DNA of 61,249 nucleotides. Source: Lachnospiraceae bacterium. GTDB taxonomy: Bacteria; Bacillota; Clostridia; Lachnospirales; Lachnospiraceae. Below the pieces are notes generated by a model, which was given only the letters and a program-made list of their open reading frames with translations, ran no database searches and was not told the origin of the DNA. Numbering within the stretch: position 1 is the first letter of the stretch; every line of letters begins with the position of its first letter. The stretch is taken from positions 1 to 61,249 of the forward strand of contig JAFUZJ010000051.1 of NCBI GenBank assembly GCA_017476665.1. Direction: 5' to 3'. Positions 56,940 through 61,249 of this stretch are shown one piece after another. The translations under genes were made by a program, and so were the position numbers.

Positions 56940-58436
56940 TTATGGGTGTGAAATATTCTGCAGCATAACGGATAACACAAAGACACCGTCCTTGGCCTGC
57001 CATTCAATGGCTCCCTGATATTTCTCCGCCACCGCCTTCATATTCCGGTATCCGATCCCATGCCCTTCCTCGTCCTCCTTGTCCGTGCGTGGGAATTCCG
57101 CATTTTTATCGATACGAAGAGGCTCCAGATAACTGTTTTTCACCTCCAAAAGCAGCATACTCCCTTTCCTCTGCGAAGAAAGCGCGATAAACAATTCCGC
57201 TGTCTGGTCCGCCTTTTGCTCCTTCTCGCAGGCTTCCAGGGCGTTGTCCAACGCATTCCCGAGCAGCACTGCCAGATCAAAGTCCGAAATCTCCAAATCT
57301 TGGGGAAAAAGAAGGGCATCCGTGTCAAACCGGCATTCTCTAAGTCTGCCCGAAATCTCCCGGTATTTTACGGAAAGCAGGGCATCCATGACTACGTTGC
57401 CCGTGGAAAATCCGCTGTCCGCCGCCCCCACATCCCTGTCTAATTTTTGGACATAGGCCTTTAGCTCCTCATGTCCCTTCACATCCTCCAACAGCCCCGT
57501 AAGCACCGCAATATGATTCTTCATGTCATGCCGGATGCTGCGGATACGTTCATTTTTGTCCGAAATTTCCAAAAGATGCTGCTTCAGTTCATCCGCCTGC
57601 CGTCTCAGGATCACCCGCTCCGCCCGTTCCTTGTTCGACTTTACAATATCCCTAAACACATACACATCCGCAATCGTTACGACAGCCAACAGGACACCAA
57701 GGGCAATAATCAAAGGCTGGAGTTCCGGGAATCTGTCATAGAGCGACTCGTACGGCGTACTGTTTGTATCTCTTGTCACCAATCGCACATACCGGATAAT
57801 GATACATGCAATGTTCGTGGCAACCGCAGGAATCAGCAAAAAGCACAGTTCTCCAAAGTGAAGCGGGGCTTTTTTGTCCGCAATCCCTCCGGCGATCAAC
57901 CGGATACCGAAGGCTATGACCATAAACAGCACCACCTCTTGCAAAATTCCCCCTCCGATACCGAAAAGCATGGTCAAAAGATGTGCTGTTTCTCTGTTAT
58001 GCCTAATTATGCCTGTAAACTGCTGCGCAAGTATCTCCGGATGGAAGTCACCGACTATTCCCGGTATGATTCCCGCTATGAGCGTTGTGATGCCATTCAG
58101 AAATTCATACATTACTGTCACAAACAACAGCTTATCCCTTCGGATCACAAAAAAGAGCTTGAGCATGATAAACATCCGGATATAAAGTTTAAGTCTTGCC
58201 AGGAGAAGATTCAGGCCTGCGTGTCCGACTCCGGGAAATGATATGAACTCGTACTGCAGCATCCAAAAAAACGCAAATAAAAACCTGCCTCCCCTGATTT
58301 TCCATCTCATGTCACCAAACTGCGCAGCGAATCCCGCAAGCAGATATCCCTCCAGCAAATAGATTATGACGGTGATGCCGTAAACCATACCTATCTCATA
58401 CACTTTATCGATCATTTCATGTAATACGTCAAGCAT
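56940..58436 (-). CDS. AgrC-type GHKL sensor histidine kinase
   Basis: 498 aa. Six or seven membrane helices fill the first 270 residues. A coiled segment leads to the phosphoacceptor RSIRHDMKNHIAVLTGLL near 312. The ATP site shows the N box LGNALDNALEACEK and G box GHGIGYRNMKAVAEKY. Family members sense a peptide or other extracellular signal and phosphorylate a LytTR regulator. The ATG overlaps the regulator's stop by eight bases, so the two are co-translated. No agrB or agrD pheromone genes are near, so the ligand is unknown. Confidence 0.92.
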   Translation of the reverse strand: MLDVLHEMIDKVYEIGMVYGITVIIYLLEGYLLAGFAAQFGDMRWKIRGGRFLFAFFWMLQYEFISFPGVGHAGLNLLLARLKLYIRMFIMLKLFFVIRRDKLLFVTVMYEFLNGITTLIAGIIPGIVGDFHPEILAQQFTGIIRHNRETAHLLTMLFGIGGGILQEVVLFMVIAFGIRLIAGGIADKKAPLHFGELCFLLIPAVATNIACIIIRYVRLVTRDTNSTPYESLYDRFPELQPLIIALGVLLAVVTIADVYVFRDIVKSNKERAERVILRRQADELKQHLLEISDKNERIRSIRHDMKNHIAVLTGLLEDVKGHEELKAYVQKLDRDVGAADSGFSTGNVVMDALLSVKYREISGRLRECRFDTDALLFPQDLEISDFDLAVLLGNALDNALEACEKEQKADQTAELFIALSSQRKGSMLLLEVKNSYLEPLRIDKNAEFPRTDKEDEEGHGIGYRNMKAVAEKYQGAIEWQAKDGVFVLSVMLQNISHP

Positions 58437-59136
58437 TCGATACTCCTCCGTTTTTCAGATAATGCAGATAACTTTTCCTGAAATCCGCATACCGTTCCTT
58501 TGCCATATAGACAGTTCCGCCATCCGTGAGGCGGATCTCATCCGCAGTGTATCCGTTTATATATGCCATATTCACCAGATAACTCCTGTGGCATCTGTAA
58601 AAGCCGTCTCCCAGCTTTTCCTGTAGTTCATTTAATTTCCCGTAACAGGTAATGACCCCTTTCGCAGTATGAAGCACCTGCTTTTTGACCTGACTTTCGA
58701 TATACAGAATGTCAGCCTGTGCTATCATATAGGTGTCATGTCTGGTTTTTATGACAAGAGGATAATATATCTCCTCTTTCCTCTCGCATTCTTTTTTGGC
58801 TTTGCCGTAAACCTGTGCAAACTTTTCCTCATCTACCGGCTTTAAGAGATAATGAAACGCCGCCACATCAAAGGCCTCAAAGACATACTCTTTCACGGCT
58901 GTCACAAAGATAATGCAGAGATCCGCATTTCTCTCCCTCAATCTACGTGCAGCATTGATTCCGTTTATCCCCGGCATCTGGATATCCAGAAACAGGAGCT
59001 GATAGTCTTCGGCTGCGGCAAGCAACTCCTCCGCCGAATAAAAAAAGAAAACCTCCGCCCCAGGGTCTTCCTTTTGCAGCAGTTTGCGCAACAATTCACA
59101 CATAGTTTTCTCATCATCACAGATTGCGACCTTCAT
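58429..59136 (-). CDS. LytTR-family response regulator
   Basis: 235 aa from the ATG at 59136 (GAAAGG upstream; an ATG at 59163 is less likely). Receiver domain: VAICDDEKTMCELL with acidic pocket, LLFLDIQMPG with the phosphorylated Asp, and the Lys in LKPVDEEKF. LytTR DNA-binding domain from about 140 (LYIESQVKKQVLHTAKGV, FYRCHRSYLVNMAYIN). Partner of the 56940 kinase. LytTR proteins bind paired direct repeats; none obvious was found in the gap upstream. Confidence 0.93.
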   Translation of the reverse strand: MKVAICDDEKTMCELLRKLLQKEDPGAEVFFFYSAEELLAAAEDYQLLFLDIQMPGINGINAARRLRERNADLCIIFVTAVKEYVFEAFDVAAFHYLLKPVDEEKFAQVYGKAKKECERKEEIYYPLVIKTRHDTYMIAQADILYIESQVKKQVLHTAKGVITCYGKLNELQEKLGDGFYRCHRSYLVNMAYINGYTADEIRLTDGGTVYMAKERYADFRKSYLHYLKNGGVSNA

Positions 59137-59271
59137 GACCTTTCTGATATGCTCCCTTCCCATTGACAATCTTTCTATTATTTTTTATCCTAACATTTCT
59201 ATTCTACCATTTCCGTTTTATATTGCCCAGATGATGGTGTGAAACCGGCAAAAAATGGTATGAAACAAAAA

Positions 59272-59299
59272 AGGGACTGCCCTGCAAAGGACAATCCCT
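59272..59299 (-). terminator. Terminator after the ABC operon
   Basis: AGGGACTGCCCT and AGGACAATCCCT pair with two mismatches over a GCAA loop; six Ts follow on the minus strand (59266-59271). Confidence 0.7.
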
Positions 59300-59335
59300 G
59301 ATAGTTCTCACTATTTTTCTCCGCGATTCCTTTCT

Positions 59336-60268
59336 TTAGTACTCCCACTTCACCAGGATCTTCTGCAGCTTATTCACTGCCAGGTCGATCAGCGTGGTGA
59401 TCAGTCCCACCGTCAGGATACCAGCCAACACGCATCTGTAATCCGCAAAGCTCTTATACTTCTCAATAAAATAACCGATTCCCAGATTGATTCCCAGCAT
59501 CTCTGCTCCGGAAAGGCACATGAATGCGCCTCGGAGGCTCTTGGAAATACTGCCGATGATACCGGGCAGGCAATAGGGAAAGATCACTTTTGCCAACATG
59601 CCGAAAGTGCCGACGCCCATGGTCCTGGCCGCCTCAATGATCTGTTTGTCGATCATGCCCACTCTCGCCACTGTCCCCTGAAAGGTCGGCCAGAACACTG
59701 CGAAAAAGATTACTGCAATCGCCGCCTGTCTGAAGGTGGTAAAGATCATGATCAGGTACGCCGAGAACATCAACGGCGGAATCAGTGTGATCACATTAGA
59801 GATGGGAAGCAGTACTTCCCGCACTCTGGGGATCCAGCCCGCCAAAAGCCCCAACAGGGTGCCGAACACCGCTGCCAGCAGAAAGCCCCAGAACAAAAGC
59901 TGTAAAGAACCCCACACATCCGAAAGGATCTCCGGCGTCTTCTCCAGATACACATGGAACAGTCCCTCCGGCGACGGGATCAGGAGATCGTTATGAACCC
60001 AGCCCAATTTGTAAGAGACTTCCCAGAGAATAAAAAATCCGAAGAGTACCACCGCCACATCCGACGCGCTCTTTTTCCTGCTGTGAAACAGATACAGCAC
60101 ATAAATTACAAAAGCCGCAACCAGTACGGTAATATAAGCTCTGCTGTCATAATATGCCTTGTGGATCGTAAAATACGGAAATGTCAACGTCAGGATCAGA
60201 TTGATCACGAAAAGTACGGTTGCAATTCCAAGCTCCAGATACATTCCCTTATCAAGGCCCTTACTCAT
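59336..60268 (-). CDS. ABC transporter permease, SsuC/TauC/NitT type
   Basis: 310 aa, about seven membrane helices and the EAA loop (EAARTMGVGTFGMLAKVIFP near 213) that docks with the ATPase. The ATG overlaps the ATPase stop as ATGA. The family moves sulfonates, taurine, nitrate or cyanate-like anions. With cysK directly upstream of the ATPase, a sulfur compound is the likelier substrate (inference). The substrate-binding protein is not next to it. Confidence 0.88.
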   Translation of the reverse strand: MSKGLDKGMYLELGIATVLFVINLILTLTFPYFTIHKAYYDSRAYITVLVAAFVIYVLYLFHSRKKSASDVAVVLFGFFILWEVSYKLGWVHNDLLIPSPEGLFHVYLEKTPEILSDVWGSLQLLFWGFLLAAVFGTLLGLLAGWIPRVREVLLPISNVITLIPPLMFSAYLIMIFTTFRQAAIAVIFFAVFWPTFQGTVARVGMIDKQIIEAARTMGVGTFGMLAKVIFPYCLPGIIGSISKSLRGAFMCLSGAEMLGINLGIGYFIEKYKSFADYRCVLAGILTVGLITTLIDLAVNKLQKILVKWEY

Positions 60269-61092
60269 AGTGCCACCTCCGTGTCAATATTCTCCTCCAC
60301 CTGATCGTAAAAGGCTGCGATCAACTGTCTGTGCAGTTTTTCATACTCTGCTGTGCGAATCAGTTCTTCCCGCACTCTGGGGTGGTCCAGCCTCACTTTC
60401 AGGATCGTACGGATCCTGCCGGGCTCCATCACCACAATCCTGTCTCCCAGTAAGATTGCCTCATCGATGTCGTGGGTGATGAATACCACTGTCTTTTTAT
60501 GCTCCACACAGAGCTTTGACACCAGCTCCTGCAGCTCCAGGCGCAGCTTCGGATCAATGGCGCCGAAAGGCTCATCCAGGAGCAGCACATCCGATTGTAA
60601 CGCCAGCGCTCTGGCCACCGCCACCCTCTGTTTCATGCCGCCCGAAAGCTGGCTGGGATAGCGATCCTTTGCATTGAGCAGCCCTACGCTCTCCACATAC
60701 TGCAGCGCCAGCTCCTCTCTCTCCTTGCGGCTGTACTTCTTACCGCTCTGCTTAATGCCAAAAAGAACATTCTCCTTCACTGTCTGCCAGGGGAACAGGG
60801 AATACTGCTGAAATACCACCGCTCTGTCGATTCCCGGCCCCTTGATCTCCTCGCCGTTCACCAGGATTCTGCCCTCTTTGGCACGGTTCAGACCGCTCAA
60901 AAGGCTAAGCAGTGTGGACTTGCCGCATCCGGAGGAACCCAGAATACAGATGAATTCACCCTCACGTATATTCAGATTGATATGCTGCAGTGCCGTAAAG
61001 CAGGTCCTTCTATCCACATAGTCAAAAGAAACATCCTGGATCTCTATCTTATACGGTCTGCCGGTCAAGTCCTTGCCTGCTGCCTCGCTCAT
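60265..61092 (-). CDS. ABC transporter ATP-binding protein, SsuB/TauB type
   Basis: 275 aa, complete: Walker A GSSGCGKST near 53, Q-loop VFQQYSLFPW, signature LSGGMKQRVAVARAL, Walker B LLLDEPFGAIDP, H-loop FITHDIDEAI. Powers uptake with the 59336 permease. Starts 14 bases after the cysK stop, so the three genes form one operon. Confidence 0.93.
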   Translation of the reverse strand: MSEAAGKDLTGRPYKIEIQDVSFDYVDRRTCFTALQHINLNIREGEFICILGSSGCGKSTLLSLLSGLNRAKEGRILVNGEEIKGPGIDRAVVFQQYSLFPWQTVKENVLFGIKQSGKKYSRKEREELALQYVESVGLLNAKDRYPSQLSGGMKQRVAVARALALQSDVLLLDEPFGAIDPKLRLELQELVSKLCVEHKKTVVFITHDIDEAILLGDRIVVMEPGRIRTILKVRLDHPRVREELIRTAEYEKLHRQLIAAFYDQVEENIDTEVAL

Positions 61093-61106
61093 TTTTTCTG
61101 CTCCTG

Positions 61107-61249
61107 CTATTCATAGAGTTTTGTGGAAAGATATCTCTCCCCGCTGTCTGGGAAGATCACCACAATATTTTTTCCTTTGTTTTCCGGGCGTTTTGCCACG
61201 ACCTCTGCAGCATACAGCGCCGCGCCGGAAGAAATGCCTGCAAGCACCG
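61107..61249 (-). CDS. cysK: Cysteine synthase, C-terminal part (runs off right edge)
   Basis: The last 46 codons read [20 protein letters not shown], then [20 protein letters not shown] and stop TAG (61107-61109). GISSGA and [10 protein letters not shown] are the PLP-phosphate-binding and C-terminal marks of O-acetylserine sulfhydrylase. It makes cysteine from O-acetylserine and sulfide. The rest lies beyond the window. Confidence 0.92.
   Translation of the reverse strand, partial: VLAGISSGAALYAAEVVAKRPENKGKNIVVIFPDSGERYLSTKLYE

Noticed and set aside
1-61249. Insertion sequences, integrases or rRNA
   Set aside because: No transposase, integrase or rRNA-like sequence was seen on either strand.

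Overview
The window looks like a chromosomal segment of an anaerobic Firmicute, most likely a Lachnospiraceae/Clostridium cluster XIVa type. The grounds are strong AGGAGG ribosome sites, moderate GC, an agr-like GHKL/LytTR pair, SpoIIE-type partner-switching proteins, a heterodimeric ABC exporter and a hisS-aspS operon. Nearly every gene is on the minus strand; the clear plus-strand genes are a small XRE regulator (23159) and a YopT-like cysteine protease (32351). The species cannot be named from sequence alone.

1-21 kb is a defence island. In transcription order (right to left) it holds a DarT/DarG ADP-ribosylation toxin-antitoxin pair, a primase-helicase-PLD protein of the TOTE type, a Ham1-like NTP pyrophosphatase, a tRNA array (9872-13485), two AAA ATPase/RloB pairs (one RloB frameshifted), and a type I restriction-modification operon. 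That operon runs hsdM, two unknown genes, hsdS, an AlbA_2 gene and hsdR, with hsdR running off the left edge. The array is the most unusual object here. It has about 25 tRNA or tRNA-like genes, none with an encoded CCA. About nine carry perfect or near-perfect hairpins inserted in the D loop, anticodon arm, variable region or T loop. Four consecutive leucine isoacceptors have short variable regions. An XRE gene and a YkuK-like RNase H-fold gene sit among the tRNAs. The array appears to have two promoters, each followed by a structured leader and an intrinsic terminator.

21-33 kb holds a two-frameshift pseudogene, a MATE transporter fused to an anti-sigma-like ATPase domain, a SpoIIE phosphatase fused to a similar ATPase domain, a GNAT protein and a STAS antagonist. 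These are followed by a cassette of two DUF2589 proteins, a phage-type lysozyme, a jacalin-like lectin and an amidase, with a divergent YopT-like protease. The phosphatase, kinase-like and antagonist domains together look like a partner-switching control module for the neighbouring cassette.

33-44 kb is more ordinary: a coiled-coil membrane protein, a TPR-like membrane protein, a heterodimeric ABC exporter, a phosphopantetheinyl transferase, aspS, hisS and a KDPG aldolase.

44-57 kb is a run of poorly known, mostly membrane-associated genes around an ECF sigma/anti-sigma pair. It contains two short MreB-like proteins that lack the nucleotide-binding motifs, degenerate paralogues and an in-frame amber stop. 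A Fic protein, a DUF2695 protein and several small membrane proteins follow.

57-61 kb has an agr-like histidine kinase/LytTR regulator pair, then a cysK-ABC ATPase-permease operon suggestive of sulfur-compound uptake, with cysK running off the right edge.
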